The notes beneath the pieces are model-generated. The model was given only the letters and a program-made list of their open reading frames with translations, made no database searches and had not been told where the DNA came from. Shown here one piece after another: positions 36,651 to 48,197 of a DNA stretch of 64,000 nucleotides; positions within the stretch are counted from its first letter, which is position 1; each line of letters begins with the position of its first letter. Origin of the DNA: Selaginella tamariscina (lineage: Eukaryota; Streptophyta; Lycopodiopsida; Selaginellales; Selaginellaceae); contig PUQB01000002.1 of assembly GCA_003024785.1 (NCBI GenBank), positions 193,501-257,500 of the forward strand, in the 5' to 3' direction. A program made the translations under genes and the position numbers.

Positions 36651-36800
36651 TGTTCAGAATTAAATCACGGCTGCACCAAGATCAAACCTCAACCCTGGCG
36701 GATAGTACATATTGCATAACCGCTCGCATTCGTGCTCGCGAAGAACCCTAAAATAGGGTCCGAACCCTAGTATATTGGAGCATCAGTTTATGTCTTAACA
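36651..36800 (-). repeat. 3' LTR of the copia element
   Basis: A 150-base direct repeat of 41,255-41,403. On the minus strand it starts TGTTAAGACATAAACTGATG and ends TTCTGAACA. A short purine tract (ACGGGGAG) lies just before it inside the element. By eye about 16 of 150 positions differ between the two LTRs (roughly 10 percent), so the insertion is not recent. Confidence 0.92.
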
Positions 36801-39800
36801 CTCCCCGTAAACTGGTGCTCAAAAGACTCCGAGGCCCCCTTGGAACAAAGTGAACTTGGTCAGGCCCAGCAGTTTGGTGAGCACGTCTGCCACCATCTCA
36901 TCCACAGAAGAATGAGCCACCTTTACCAAACCGCCTTCTACAAGCTCCCGAACGTAATGAAATTGAATGAGCACATGCTTGGTCCGTCCATGATAGACGG
37001 GGTTCTTGCTCATAACAATGCTACTCTGATTGTCACACCAGCTAAGCATGGGGTTTCGTTGCACCGCTCCAAGCTCCTGTAAGAGTCCCCGCATCCATAT
37101 AAGCTCCTTGCATCCAGAAGTGAGGGCAATGTACTCAGCCTCTGTAGATGAAAGGGCCACCACACTTTGCCTCTTGCTCCCCCACGCAATCAAGGCCTCG
37201 CACAATTCCAAAGAATAGCCAGTGGTGGACCGAGCTCCTTTGTTTGTCCCCCAACTTGCATCAGTGTAAGTGACCAGCTGAGTGTCACGGGCCTGAGAAG
37301 CATAGGCCGTGGTAAGGCATTCCCTTTAGGTACCTGAGTACATATTTGGCAGCCTTCCAATGGCACAAACTCGGAGCAGATCCAAACTGGCTAAGTAGCA
37401 CAGTGGCATATGCTATGTTTGGTCTAGAGGAAGATGCCAAAAACATCAAGCAACCTATGAGGCTGCGGTACGGAATCTCAGAATCACATATCTCTCCTCC
37501 CGTCTAAGGCGAGTTTGAATTGATAGCACCAACGAGCATCGGAGTTTTAACTGGACGGTAGTTCTGCATACCAAATCGAGAGAGAAGAGATTGCACATAG
37601 TGATGCTGGTGTCAAAGTCCTAGCCTGCATATCCCGCTCAATTTGTAGGCCCAAGAATGTCTTCACCTCTCCCATGTCCTTCATCCGAAATTGTTGTGCC
37701 AAACTTGCTTTCAACTTTCCAATCATGTCTTCATCACCTCCAGTGATGAGAAGATCATCCACATACAGGGCAACAATGATCCGTCCATGACCAACTCCTT
37801 GCACATAAACATTTGAATCACTGTGTGTTCTTCGAAAGCCTTGTCGACGCAAAGCTTCATCAAACTTCTGGTACCACACCCGAGAAGCTTGCTTGAGACC
37901 ATACAAGGCCTTGTTAAGGTGCCAGGCTCGAGCTGTGTCCCATGCCCGGGAAAGCCTAAGGGAATGTGCATGAAGATCTCTCATGCAAATCCCCATGCAA
38001 GAACACGGTCTTTACATCCATCTGGTGCACTTGCCACCTCTTGGCGTTAGCAAGTGCCAAGAGTGCGTGGACACTAGGCAACTTCACCACAGGCAAAAAT
38101 GTCTCCTCATAGTCAACTCCTCGCACCTGGGTGAAGCCTTTTTGCCACGAGTCTAGCTTGTGTCTGACATCCCCAGTCAGGGGATCCACTGTCCGTTTGA
38201 AGACCCACTTGTAGTCAACAAGTCGACGTTGGTGTGGGGCAGCACACTTCTCGAATGTGCAATTCTACACTTGTGCATCCATTTCGTCCTGAATGGCCCG
38301 CTTCCACTCAAGAGACTCTGCTCCAGTCACCGCATCTTCAAAGGTGGAGGGAACCTTCTCATCCACAAACATGCACATCTCAGCTTCCTCTCAAGTAGAG
38401 AAGTGGCATCTTCCAACACCTTGCGAGAAGGCACTCTCGTGCGTGGTCTATTTGGAGCTACCACAGGATCCGGCATGCCCCGCCGACGAGGGACATGAGG
38501 AGGCCGATCAACCTGCTGCTCTGGCTGCTCAGGTGCTAGTTGCTCATGAACATCAACTGGTTGCTCCGGCTGTGCCTACCGCTCATGCTGTTCAGGTGCC
38601 AGCTACTCATGAACATCAGCATCACCTTGATCACTCGAGCATCACCTGGCAGTTGCTCCCCCAGGGCATCAAGGCCACGGTCTTCCCCTACGTCCACAAA
38701 ACCAAACTGGGATTAGGGAGCCAACAAGTCATGTCAATGAAGGAGTCCACAAAGTTGTTCCGTGGAACGACACCATGTGAGGTCATCCTCAACAAACACC
38801 ACATCTGTGCTGATGATGGTGCATTTGTCACCGGGTTCCATAGCCTGTATGCTTTCGACGCCGTTCATCATCTTGTGCATAGCCAACAAAGATCAACTTC
38901 TGGCTCTTGGGGTCCAGCTTCTTCCACAGCTGGTCAGGAATATGGGCATACGCTGTGCAACCAAACACCCTGAGATGGGATACATCAGGCTTCAGACCCG
39001 TCCATGCTTCCTCAGGTGTTTTGCCTTTCAATGCCACAGTTGGCAACCGGTTCTGAACATGCATGGCTACCGCAATAGCCTCCTGCCAAAACTCCTTGCC
39101 CAAATGTGCATGAGCAAGAAGGCTGCGCTGCATTCACCAGTGTTCGGTTCTTCCTCTCAGCCACCATTCTGTTGGGAGGTGTACCGGGTGGTGACGTGGT
39201 GTTGAATACCGGCATTCCGACACAACTCTTGCATGGTGGAGTTAAGGTATTCCTTGCCACCGTCCGTGCACAAGGCCTTAAGCTTCTTGCCAACTTGAGT
39301 TTCCACCGCAGCTCTGTACACGCAAAGGCCTCCACCATCTCATTTTTACAACATAGGAAGAAAAGTTTGGTGAGGCGACTGAAGTCATCAATGAACGTAA
39401 GAACGTAACGTGCGCCAAAATGACTCGGGACGTCCATGGGCCCACACAGGTCGGAGTGCACCAGCTCCAAGAGCTCTGAAGAGCGTGCTTTGAAGATCCA
39501 AAACTTCGGCGATGATGTTTGCCCAACACACATGACTCACAAAATGCATGTGAAAAACCAGGCCTCAGATCCAGCCCTTCCACCATGCAGTTGGACACAA
39601 GCTCGTGCAGTGCCTTGTGATTTGCATGACCCAACCGGCAATGCCACAAATAGGCATCTGCACCAACGACGTTCTCACGGCTGCAGCAAGATGAGGGTGT
39701 GAGAGAATCTCATACAAGTTTCCACGCCGCCTGGCGTGGAGAACTTTCCTCCCAGTCACACGGAAATCCAACTTGTCATATAAATCTGCACCATGACTAG

Positions 39801-41049
39801 TAAACAATCGACTTCCCGTCGTCACACAACCTTGCCACCGACATAAGGTTTTTCTGCATGCCTGGGACGTGCAAGGCGTCTTTGAACATCATCTCCCCAC
39901 CGTCCTGAAGTGGGAGTGTCAAAGTGCCTCGACCAGCAATGTCCAATCGGGCATTGTTCCCAACACCACACCACTACTTCTTTGAACTGGGATATACTGT
40001 TCAAACATCAACTTGTTATTAGTCATGAGGCTAGTACAACCTGAATCAAGCACCCAGGAGTGCATCTTCCCGCTGCTCTCAGCATTGAGGGACTCCTCCA
40101 TACGAAGGACTCTTCTTCCCATTCACCTTCTTCACTTTCAACACCGACATTAGCCTTCCCATCTGCATGGGGGCAGTCCCTACCCCAGTGTCCAAACCCT
40201 CGGCATATCTTGCATTGGTCATGGCCAAGCCGACCTTCTCGTCCTCGACCCTGCGTCCTCGTGCACCCTTCTCCGGTTCCCCTTTGAAAGCTGCTCGTCC
40301 ACGTCCACCTCGGCCAGCCCAAGCATTGCCTGAACCGTGGGCTAGAGGCGGCAAGGGTGCAACAGCATCACGCCCAGCCAGCTCATGCTTGGGAACCCGT
40401 CGCTTGGCATACATGACTTCATGCAAAGCATTGGTTTTGGCCTTCTCCTTGCGGAGCAAGGCTGTGGCCACAAGCTTGGCCACCGCCGTTTCAAATGTGA
40501 GATTGTCCTCACGATTAAGAGCCTCGACATCCCTGTCCCACTGAGCAGGGAGGGATGTAGAGCTTCACCTTTTGCATGGAATCGGGATGATATGCTCGTC
40601 CCCTTGAGCAGCAATTCAAGCAAAGAGCCGACTCAACTTGTCCGCATGCTCCTGCATGTCTCCATCTTCGTAGACACAAGCCTCAAGCTCCGAGTGGATC
40701 CGCATGACTTCCATATCGGTCTTTTTCCCGTAGTGTGTGACAACCACTTCCAAACTTCAGCAGGGGACTTGTCAGTATCCACCTTGAGCATAATCCCGGG
40801 CTGAGGTAAGTGCAGATGCAGCCCACAGCGTGCTCAGCCCGCACTTTCCACTCTTGATGGATTCTAAGGGTCTCATTGGAGTTGCCTCTCCAGCGGCTCT
40901 GGGTCAGTCCCACGGACGAGCCCAAAAACTCCTTTGACACGAAGCCGAGTCTCCAACAACTTCTTCCACAACAGAAAGTTCTACCCCTTGAACACAAAGG
41001 GCTTGCTCCCACACGAGCTTCCAAAGGAATCCTCACCAGATTCAGCCAT

Positions 41050-41240
41050 GGCCTCCCACTAGGCTACATTACACATTGATCCTTACCAAATTTGGTCATC
41101 CTCCACTAGCTACATTACACATTGATCCTTACCAGATTGGTCATGGCCTTCCACTAGCTACATTACACATTGATCCTTACCAGATTCAGTCATGGCCTCC
41201 ACTAGGCTACATTACACATTGATCCTCGTCCAGATCGGAA
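41050..41240. repeat. Tandem repeat in the copia leader, about 3.7 units of 47-48 bp
   Basis: The unit contains CTACATTACACATTGATCCT followed by TACCAGATT and GGTCATGGCC-like sequence. It lies between the primer-binding site and the gag start on the minus strand. Each unit carries a copy of the region around the gag start codon, read as MTESGKDQC-like against the gag start MAESGEDSF. Confidence 0.8.
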
Positions 41241-41254
41241 AAGCTCTGATACCA

Positions 41255-41403
41255 TATTCAAAATTAAATCACGGCCGCACCAAGATCAAACCTCAACCGT
41301 GGCGGATAGTACGCACTACACAATAGCTCCATTCGTGCTCGCGAAGAACCCTAAAACAGGGTCCGAACGCTAGTACATTGGAGCATCAGTTTATGTCTCA
41401 ACA
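41255..41403 (-). repeat. 5' LTR of the copia element
   Basis: The partner of 36,651-36,800. On the minus strand it starts TGTTGAGACATAAACTGATG and ends directly at the primer-binding site. LTRs this short (about 150 bases) are at the low end for plant copia elements. Confidence 0.92.
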
Positions 41404-41408
41404 TGAAG

Positions 41409-42660
41409 GACTCCAAGAGACTAACTATAATCTCTTAGGAGAAGCAAGGAAGATGGTCGAGTTGAAAAGATAGACTAGAAATCTAATAATGTGTCTTCAG
41501 CTAACGGTGGAGAAGGAAGAGTTTTGGCTGAATGCAAGTACGTGCTCTACTTGCTGAAACTTCAATCTGTACTGGAAACTGGATGCATACTACACAATTG
41601 AAGTACTTATTCCATGTAGACTGGAATGTTCATAAAATCTCATGAACCAAGATATTGTTCCACGTAATTTTGCAATGTCCGGTACATGCCAGAGTTTGGT
41701 CTGTAACATATGGACCTACCGTGGAACAAAGGAACCTTGTGGGCCAAGCAGAAAGAGGAGCAGCACTCGTGAGAGACATATTGATGTTGGCCTGAGAGAC
41801 CAAGAGATACAAAGGTGGTGCCCAGAAATATCCTTATTGCAAATGAAGAATCCAAGATTAACTTATTCGATCATGTACTATCGTATGCTCTGTAAGGAGC
41901 GTACAAGACGTAAAACAGAGTTTAGTTTAGTTTACTCTAGCAAGGGCTGCTTTTCCAGTATTGTATTTAAGATTATTTATTAGTTTACAATTTGAAACCT
42001 GCACAAACGTCAGACAGACATTTTATACAAAGGTCACAGAGACACTCAGAGTTAATCGTGATTATGCTGGAGAGTTCTGTTAATGTCATTGGTTCATAAA
42101 TGCTTGTGGTCTGTGGTGTGTGTATGATAGATATCAACTCCAGTATGTCATGCGGTTGATTTTACAAAGTTTGTATGTTTTATCGGCAATTACTAAAAGC
42201 TCTACTGGATGTGATGTTTTAAAAGTTCCAAGACAAATTATCCATCTATAGCAAGTTTTTATGTTTCAGGCCTGAAAATGACATTGGATAGACAATTTCA
42301 TGGGAAGTAAAATGTTTACACTATTTATACGACTTAATACCGCATATTTGCATGGCGGGACTGCATATGAACGAGTGGTTTTGCCCTGGATAAATTTTGA
42401 TTCCCTACTTATAATTAATTCGTAATATTATTACATTCAATGAAGGTCTTTATGTATATGTGTGTGTGTGTGTTGGGGGGGCATAGGTATATAACCATGT
42501 TTTAAAATGACGAAATGTTCCTCAGTAAAATGATGAAATGTTCCTCAGTTGGCTAGAACTTGACTAAGAGAGTGGTGAAAGATTTACAACAGGTAAATAA
42601 ACTCTTCTGGGTGTAATATTTTCATGTTAACAATGCATTAATTATGATTTGCAGTTGATT
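41409..42660. other. Spacer between copia and the RPW8-like ORF
   Basis: No gene is recognised. At 42,271 the phrase CCTGAAAATGACATTGGATA also occurs, on the same strand, at 29,773 near SAUR member 3. A (GT)n run and a G tract are at 42,459-42,480, and the phrase GATGAAATGTTCCTCAGT occurs in two near copies at about 42,509 and 42,533. Confidence 0.45.
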
Positions 42661-42673
42661 AAATTCTATCGCT

Positions 42674-43189
42674 ATGGTTGACCGTGATCATACTTCACTT
42701 GCATCTGGATCGATTGGGGCCGTCCTTGGACCGGTGATTGGTGAGCCGCTGAAGGGTGCAATTTCGGCTCTAATCCTCCCAGCATGCCACTTTGTAAAGA
42801 ATGGATGGGAGCTGAAAAGCATTATTGCTGGCGTGAATGCCTCTGATTGTCTTCGTCTTTTGCCTGAGGTGGCAAACTGCATGAAAGACTTCCATCCGCA
42901 CTCTGATGAATACATCATGTTGAGCAAGTTCATAAATGATTCGAAGGAGCTAATGGTGGCCAATATAGATGGACGTAAAAACTACACTTTCTATAACAGG
43001 ACATACAAGAAGTCCCGTGATCCCATCCAACTAGAACTTTGGCTATTCACATCAGCGAGTAGTCAAAACTACCTTCTGAAAGCAATCACCTCCTCTCTAC
43101 GTTATATTACAAGTGACTTAGATAAGATTTTACATATATATTGTTTATGGCATAGTCGAGTTAAAGTCATGTCTCCAACGTCTTCTTGA
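42674..43189 (+). CDS. 171-residue protein resembling an RPW8-type N-terminal domain
   Basis: An uninterrupted frame with good protein composition: a hydrophobic N-terminal stretch GAVLGPVIGEPLKGAISALI, then alternating helical segments (HFVKNGWELKSIIAGV, CLRLLPEVANCMKDFHPHSD, MLSKFINDSKELMVANI) and a basic-aromatic patch (NYTFYNRTYKKSRD). The order 'small-residue membrane-like helix, L..L.P....., L..FI...KEL, KK..D..QLE' is like the RPW8 coiled-coil domain found at the N-terminus of helper NLR immune receptors, which forms membrane pores. No NB-ARC or LRR follows before the next SAUR, so it would be a stand-alone or truncated form. Homology is judged by pattern only; a different helical protein is possible. 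Confidence 0.4.
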   Translation: MVDRDHTSLASGSIGAVLGPVIGEPLKGAISALILPACHFVKNGWELKSIIAGVNASDCLRLLPEVANCMKDFHPHSDEYIMLSKFINDSKELMVANIDGRKNYTFYNRTYKKSRDPIQLELWLFTSASSQNYLLKAITSSLRYITSDLDKILHIYCLWHSRVKVMSPTSS

Positions 43190-43620
43190 GATAACAAGTT
43201 GTTATGATGTCAAAGGATTAGGTTTGTAGTGTGTGACCCATGTGTTCCTGTTTTCCATCCCTCTAAACATTAAGTTTCTTTTGGCCTGCCAGTTCCTAGC
43301 AAGTCCCACAAATTGTCACATCGATATTCAAACGTTATTCTAAGTCTCTGTACGTGAACACTGTCAAAATCCTGCAATTTGTGCAATTTGTGCAATTTGT
43401 GTATGATTCTGTAATCCAGAGTGAGAATGGTTCCCTAACAGATGTCAGGTCTTGGTTTTAGCAGTTGCTCCCCAACCCCTTCGAACCCACGCCCTAGTCA
43501 CGTACTCATTTCAAGATACTGTATACACGGCCTGGAAATCATAACCAGCTCGAATATATTGATAAGATGTGATATTTTATAGTCTAAATTCCCTTGAACC
43601 CTTTAATCAGTGGTTGGTAC

Positions 43621-43666
43621 CGTTTACCCACAGTAAGCACTATGGTATATATACCATGCTTGTCTC
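43621..43666 (+). promoter_or_regulatory. Core promoter of SAUR member 5
   Basis: CCACAGTAA, then the palindromic GGTATATATACC (43,644-43,655), then CATGCT and TGTCTC (43,661-43,666), the canonical auxin-response core. Member 6 has the same order CCACAGTAA, TATATATAT, CATGCT at 47,278-47,312 but lacks TGTCTC. The ATG is about 90 bases downstream in both. Confidence 0.6.
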
Positions 43667-43741
43667 CTCATTGTTCACATAGCTTTGACAGTTCACTGAT
43701 CTAACAAGTTTGCTTAGTGTTTTCCGTCTTTTAAGAGAAAA

Positions 43742-44142
43742 ATGTCAGTCCTTGCAAAGCTTGTGTCCAAGAGTGGTAGTTTGTTCAGATCCAGATCTGG
43801 AAAGAAAGAGCTTCAGCGTTCGTCGAGCAGCTGTTCATCTTCTTCGTGTTCATCTTATGGCTATGAAAGCGATAACGATCTCTGGGAGGAATCTGAGGTT
43901 CAGTTCCTGCAGATGTTCCCAAGGGATGCATGGCTGTCTATGTGGGCAGTGGTGAAAAACAAGATTTGTGGTGGGCACTCATCTGCTGAAGAATCCTGTT
44001 TTCCAAGTGCTTCTCCAGAGGGCAGCAGATGAGTATGGGTACGAAAATACAGGAGCACTCACTATTCCCTGTGAGCTTGCTCTGTTTGAGCATTTCCTGT
44101 GGCTTCTAAACAACAACGATCCTATGATTGAAGTAAAATGAG
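43742..44142 (+). pseudogene. SAUR: SAUR, frameshifted (member 5)
   Basis: It starts MSVLAKLVSKSGSLFRSRSG with the Ser-rich linker, but the frame changes in the acidic patch (after WEESE, near 43,895) so the core is read wrongly in the first frame. The core survives in other frames: VPADVPKGCMAVYVGSGEKQ at about 43,905-43,965, then, after another shift near 43,968, LLKNPVFQVLLQRAADEYGY and ALTIPCELALFEHFLWLL, ending NDPMIEVK and TGA at 44,142. Compared with other members the end also lacks part of the AAA-IEV-ELLAFYS tail. At least two breaks; no single product. Confidence 0.85.
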
Positions 44143-44648
44143 CGTCTCACATTCTACTCAGGCTAGATCCAATGTACTGCAGATCTAGAACTGCTCAGAT
44201 ATGACATTGTCACCATGTGATCCCAGAGAACCCTGAAGTGCCATGTGGAGAACACACGCTACATTCTTTTGTATGGCCTTGAACTCGGCCGTTTCATCCG
44301 TTGATGAAATCCATATACATAAATATAAGACTTTTTTGCTTTTTATTTATTTACATGGATTGTGTATTCTTGACATACGTAATGACATAACTTCATATCC
44401 ACAAATGTTCAATACTAAGCAACCCTCCCACGTCCGTGGATCAACATCATAGTGATTTTGTTATGAATTTGACTATGATAAACCAGTACCTTAAATTTAC
44501 TCCTCTTTTTGGACGAATCTCGATTATATATAATATACCTAAATAATATAGACTAGTTATTGTTGAAGTATATGTTTATACTGCTCTAAGATGCAGCAAT
44601 CGTCCTACAGAATCCAATTGAAAAGAATTCATTTAAGGAATCGTACAC

Positions 44649-46786
44649 GAAAAATGGGCCACCACCATGTGAAAACATCTCTTTCTAACGTCACAAGGAA
44701 CGGCATCATCATGGAATCATATTCTAAATTTCAGCTTTATCAAATAAAGTTTGACATTATCATATAAGACATTTTCTTGTACTGTTAAATAATAAAGTCT
44801 GAGATTATCATATAAGACATCGTTTTAATATCTCCAGACGATATTGACTTGCGCCTTTGTCATCAACTCCCAACTCCCAACTCGGAAATATTGTATTGTA
44901 TTACATCAACCATTGAGCTTTAGGAGTACTTGTTTGTTTGTTTCATTATATTATGCTTTTACGTGATATACTTCCATCAATTATGTTAAGCAGAGGCGTT
45001 GTCAACAACTAATTTATAGTTTAGATTGTCATTATCACTCAATTTGCACAAATCAATCAATCATGTGTATATATATATATATTCACATGCTTGGAGAATG
45101 CGTGAATGCATAATTTGTAGTTCTTACATGGTTCACATCTTGAATTGTTTACAACATGCAAAAGTTGTTTTGTTCCTAACAAGCTTATGACATGAAGACA
45201 ATATGAAATCATTTGCACTGCACTTAGTGTTTCACACTTACGTTATAAATAGAAGTACGTGTAAAATCATCCTTTATACATGTAAATTTAGACTCATATA
45301 TTTCTTCACATTTTTTTGAATTAATTTATAAAATTAACATCTTATTAAAAAAACCTAAATATTAACTTATTAATAATATTCCATATACTTACGTCTTTAA
45401 AATTTTCAGTTATTATGCATATGTGAATGTTTTTGATTAACTAATATATGTTAATATTTTCTTTGCCCTACTTTATTAATACATTAAATACTACTCATAC
45501 TAACTTCCAACTTATTTGCAACTAATTTTCTTATACATTTTTAATATGCTTGTTAAGTTAATAAATTTTGAAAATATAGCCATCTCTTATTTGTGGAATA
45601 TTTTTGTTATCCTAACTAAACTTTCTAATCTATTTCTAACATATTTAAGCATAATATCTGTAACATGAACTTAGATTTCACACTTCGACAATAATTGAAT
45701 GATTAATAATTTATAAAAATAAAAGATATTATGGTGTGTAATTCTGCTTCAGAAATAGATGTACGTATATAACTCTTTATTAAATTTAATTAATAATTAA
45801 TTATTAAATTTATATTATATTAAATAATTTTAATTTAATTGCATTTTTAATTATTAAGAAAACATATTGAAGTTGAATGTGGTCTTCTCTAAGTCCAAAT
45901 AATACAGTTACAGAAATTATATTCTGTTACTAAACATTTGTGAAAAATAAAGTTGTTTTAAATTTATTTTGTATCGTAACTTAAAATTGAAACTTTGGTT
46001 TAAATGCGAGTAGTATAAGAGGTCTATAACATAATAAATAAAATAAAATAATTAATTAGATTAATAAGTAATAATAAAATAAATTATAGACTATTAAGGA
46101 AGGACAAGAATCATTTTCTCTCTGACGTTAAGTTCGATTGCACAAAGATCTGTACGTAATAACATGGAAAATGGGCAACCACCATGTGGAAACGTCTCCT
46201 TCCAGCGTTGGCTTCAGTATAGATTGAAATATAATAGTTTTTAAATGCAATGAAATAGTTAAATATGGAGAATATATATAATGTGCATGTTCGTTTAACT
46301 CATTATATTATAATTTTTATAGTATACTATATCAAATTAAATAATAATTAACATAGTTATAATCACGCAATTTGCACAAGTCAAGATTATAAGCCATTAT
46401 CATGGTATATATTTTCCTATCGTAGAATCTTGTGATTCGGTTTCAAATTCTCTGTTCTGTTGTTATTAAGAGAAGCATCCTTAAGAGTAGTTGTTAGAAT
46501 GAGAACATTTTTGTGTTTACAACATATACACAGACGTGTGTGTGTTAAGCAATTATAGGATATAATAACTACAGAATGCACATCATATAATGAAACAAAC
46601 AAAGGATCAAACACTTCTAACATTGGAAATTTGAAAGATCACTATCGTCTGGGAGATAACTATACAATATTGTATTTAAATTAGTTAAAAAGATACTGCA
46701 ATAATATACAAAAGTACTCATTTTGACACCATTTATATTATATATACTGGAAAGAGATGTTTTCACATGGTGGTGGCTCATTTTCA
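44649..46786. mobile_element. Candidate non-autonomous element bounded by 37-bp inverted repeats
   Basis: The sequence around AAAATGGGCCACCACCATGT (44,649-44,685) reappears as reverse complement at 46,750-46,786 with about one mismatch in 36 bases, and a diverged direct copy lies at 46,166-46,202. The 2.1-kb interior is AT-rich and holds no transposase. I could not define a target duplication. Other readings are two or three insertions of a short MITE-like unit, or an inverted segmental duplication. Confidence 0.4.
44742..44821. repeat. Two-copy tandem repeat, period about 48
   Basis: AATAAAGTTTGACATTATCA... and AATAAAGTCTGAGATTATCA..., each ending TATAAGACAT, lie head to tail. Confidence 0.7.
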
Positions 46787-47139
46787 GTTCTCATTGGATT
46801 CAATCTACCATAACCAGTGAGAGATCCTTTCTAACCATATGAAATCTTACTATAAAGGTATTCACTTATTACTTAGACATGACGATGACGACTTGGCGTC
46901 AGTTGGTGCATGTGAAAGTTCAGAACGTAGACTTTAAGGTTTTACATTATCGCAACTAATCCAATGACCGTAAGAATTTCTTCCTAACTACTTCTAGTCT
47001 ATGTAAAAGGCTATGCAGTTATATATATTATACATGTACTGAGTACAAATTGTAAATCTTGTGATATATATAAATATAAATAATAATATATACAGAGAAC
47101 CCATTCGATGTTCTGAAGGCTTGTTTCTACAATTGACAG

Positions 47140-47312
47140 AGAACCCAGGACTTGGTTCTGCAGTTGTTCCCTAACTACCCTTCTAACCACCAGCCCTTTT
47201 AAGAGAGGCTGTTTAGCAACATGTAGAAGTTGTATTATTTAATTCTGCTCTTACTTAACCGTGGTCATACGAGTTTTACCACAGTAAATCATACTTTGTA
47301 TATATATCATGC
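47140..47312 (+). promoter_or_regulatory. Upstream block and core promoter of SAUR member 6
   Basis: ACTTGGTTCTGCAGTTGTTC followed by CCTAAC at about 47,150 matches GTCTTGGTTTTAGCAGTTGC upstream of member 5 (43,449) and CCTTGTTCTTGCAGTTGCTC at about 49,535 upstream of member 7. The core part (CCACAGTAA, TATATATAT, CATGCT) is at 47,278-47,312. The upstream block may be regulatory or may be the leftover of a co-duplicated opposite-strand gene. Confidence 0.5.
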
Positions 47313-47394
47313 TAGGTGGGACTAATTCCTACATTGCATTTTGTGATTCTCTCTGTTCCGTGGAAATTTCTGTTTGTTTTTCAAGCGGGTATCC

Positions 47395-47831
47395 ATGGCA
47401 GTCCTTGCAAAGCTCATCTCTAAGAGCAGTAGTTTGTTCAGATCTAGATCTAAGAAGAGGCTTGGGAGGTCTTCCAGCAGTTGCTCATCTTCTTCTTATT
47501 CAAGTTCTTCATCTGATTATGAGAGTGATATGACCACTACGAAGAAGATGAATGTTCGGTTCCTGCAGATGTCCCAAAGGGTTGCATGGTTGTGTATGTG
47601 GGCAACGGTGAGAAACATAGGTTTGTGGTGGGTACTCATCTCCTGAAGAATCCTGTTTTTCAAGTACTCCTCCAGAGGGCAGCAGATGAATACGGCTATG
47701 AAAATGCAGGAGCTCTCACTATTCCCTGCGAGACTGTCTTGTTCGAGCATTTTCTATGGCTTCTCAACAACAATGATCCTGCTGCTGCCATGATTGAAGT
47801 AAATGAGCTTCTAGCTTTCTACTCCAGTTAA
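47395..47831 (+). pseudogene. SAUR: SAUR with a single frameshift (member 6)
   Basis: It starts MAVLAKLISKSSSLFRSRSK with a long Ser-rich linker. In the stretch after DYESD (about 47,530) two bases appear to be extra, or one missing, relative to the family, so the first frame runs into MTTTKKMNVRF and stops at 47,646. From there on the second frame carries an otherwise perfect core: VPADVPKGCMVVYVGNGEKH, LLKNPVFQVLLQRAADEYGY, ALTIPCETVLFEHFLWLL, AAAMIEVNELLAFYSS. The break falls in the poorly conserved linker. A sequencing or assembly error at this one place would make the gene intact. Confidence 0.85.
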
Positions 47832-48170
47832 TGATCAGATCTGGTATATATAGTTTCTCACCAGCAGTTTCCCAAAGCTCCAGAAGCATCAAGACAAGTT
47901 TCAAAGAGAATCCTGATCTTGGATCATGTCTTACATTCTTGGTACGGCCTCAAACTTGGTTGTACGGAGTTTCCAATGAAACTCACCCTTTTTGGGTTCA
48001 TACTAAATGTATCTGCAACTTCAATTTAAAATTGCCATTTGCGTTGATACGATTATGTGCAGATTTCATGATGCTTGTCATATAGATGCCTCAACGTGTA
48101 TATATAACGTATATATATGTATATACATTGTGCAGAAATTTCGTAAATTGTGTGATTGAACTTGTATCTC

Positions 48171-48197
48171 TCTACTCTTCAATCATTGAAGAGTAGA
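48171..48197. repeat. Near-perfect hairpin, 13-bp arms, 1-base loop
   Basis: TCTACTCTTCAAT, one base, then ATTGAAGAGTAGA. It lies about 340 bases 3' of SAUR member 6 in the same orientation as transcription. It could affect 3' processing; that is a guess. Confidence 0.6.

Larger units (their letters stand above)
36651..41403 (-). mobile_element. Ty1/copia LTR retrotransposon, full-length but broken
   Basis: A 4.75-kb element with LTRs at both ends and the same five bases, TGAAG, just outside each (36,646-36,650 and 41,404-41,408), as target-site duplication. The primer-binding site TGGTATCAGAGC (initiator Met tRNA type) adjoins the 5' LTR at 41,243-41,254. Parts in order on the minus strand: gag (from about 41,050; zinc knuckle CKICRGFGHWGRDC near 40,190), protease region (about 40,100-39,700), integrase (MWHCRLGHANHKALHEL; VHSDLCGPMDVPSHF; about 39,650-38,830), reverse transcriptase (VDYEETFLPVVKLPSV; KALYGLKQASRVWYQKF; YVDDLL; about 38,190-37,550), RNase H (SSTEAEYIALTSGCKELIWM; about 37,210-36,820). 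The order integrase before RT identifies the copia superfamily. The coding part is broken, with roughly half a dozen or more breaks. Confidence 0.93.

Noticed and set aside
38293-38973. 226-residue plus-strand ORF
   Set aside because: It lies antisense to the copia integrase-RT region and has no motif of its own; it is a shadow of the element's coding strand.
41642-41983. 113-residue plus-strand ORF next to the copia element
   Set aside because: No recognisable domain and overlapping open frames on the other strand; not supported as a gene.
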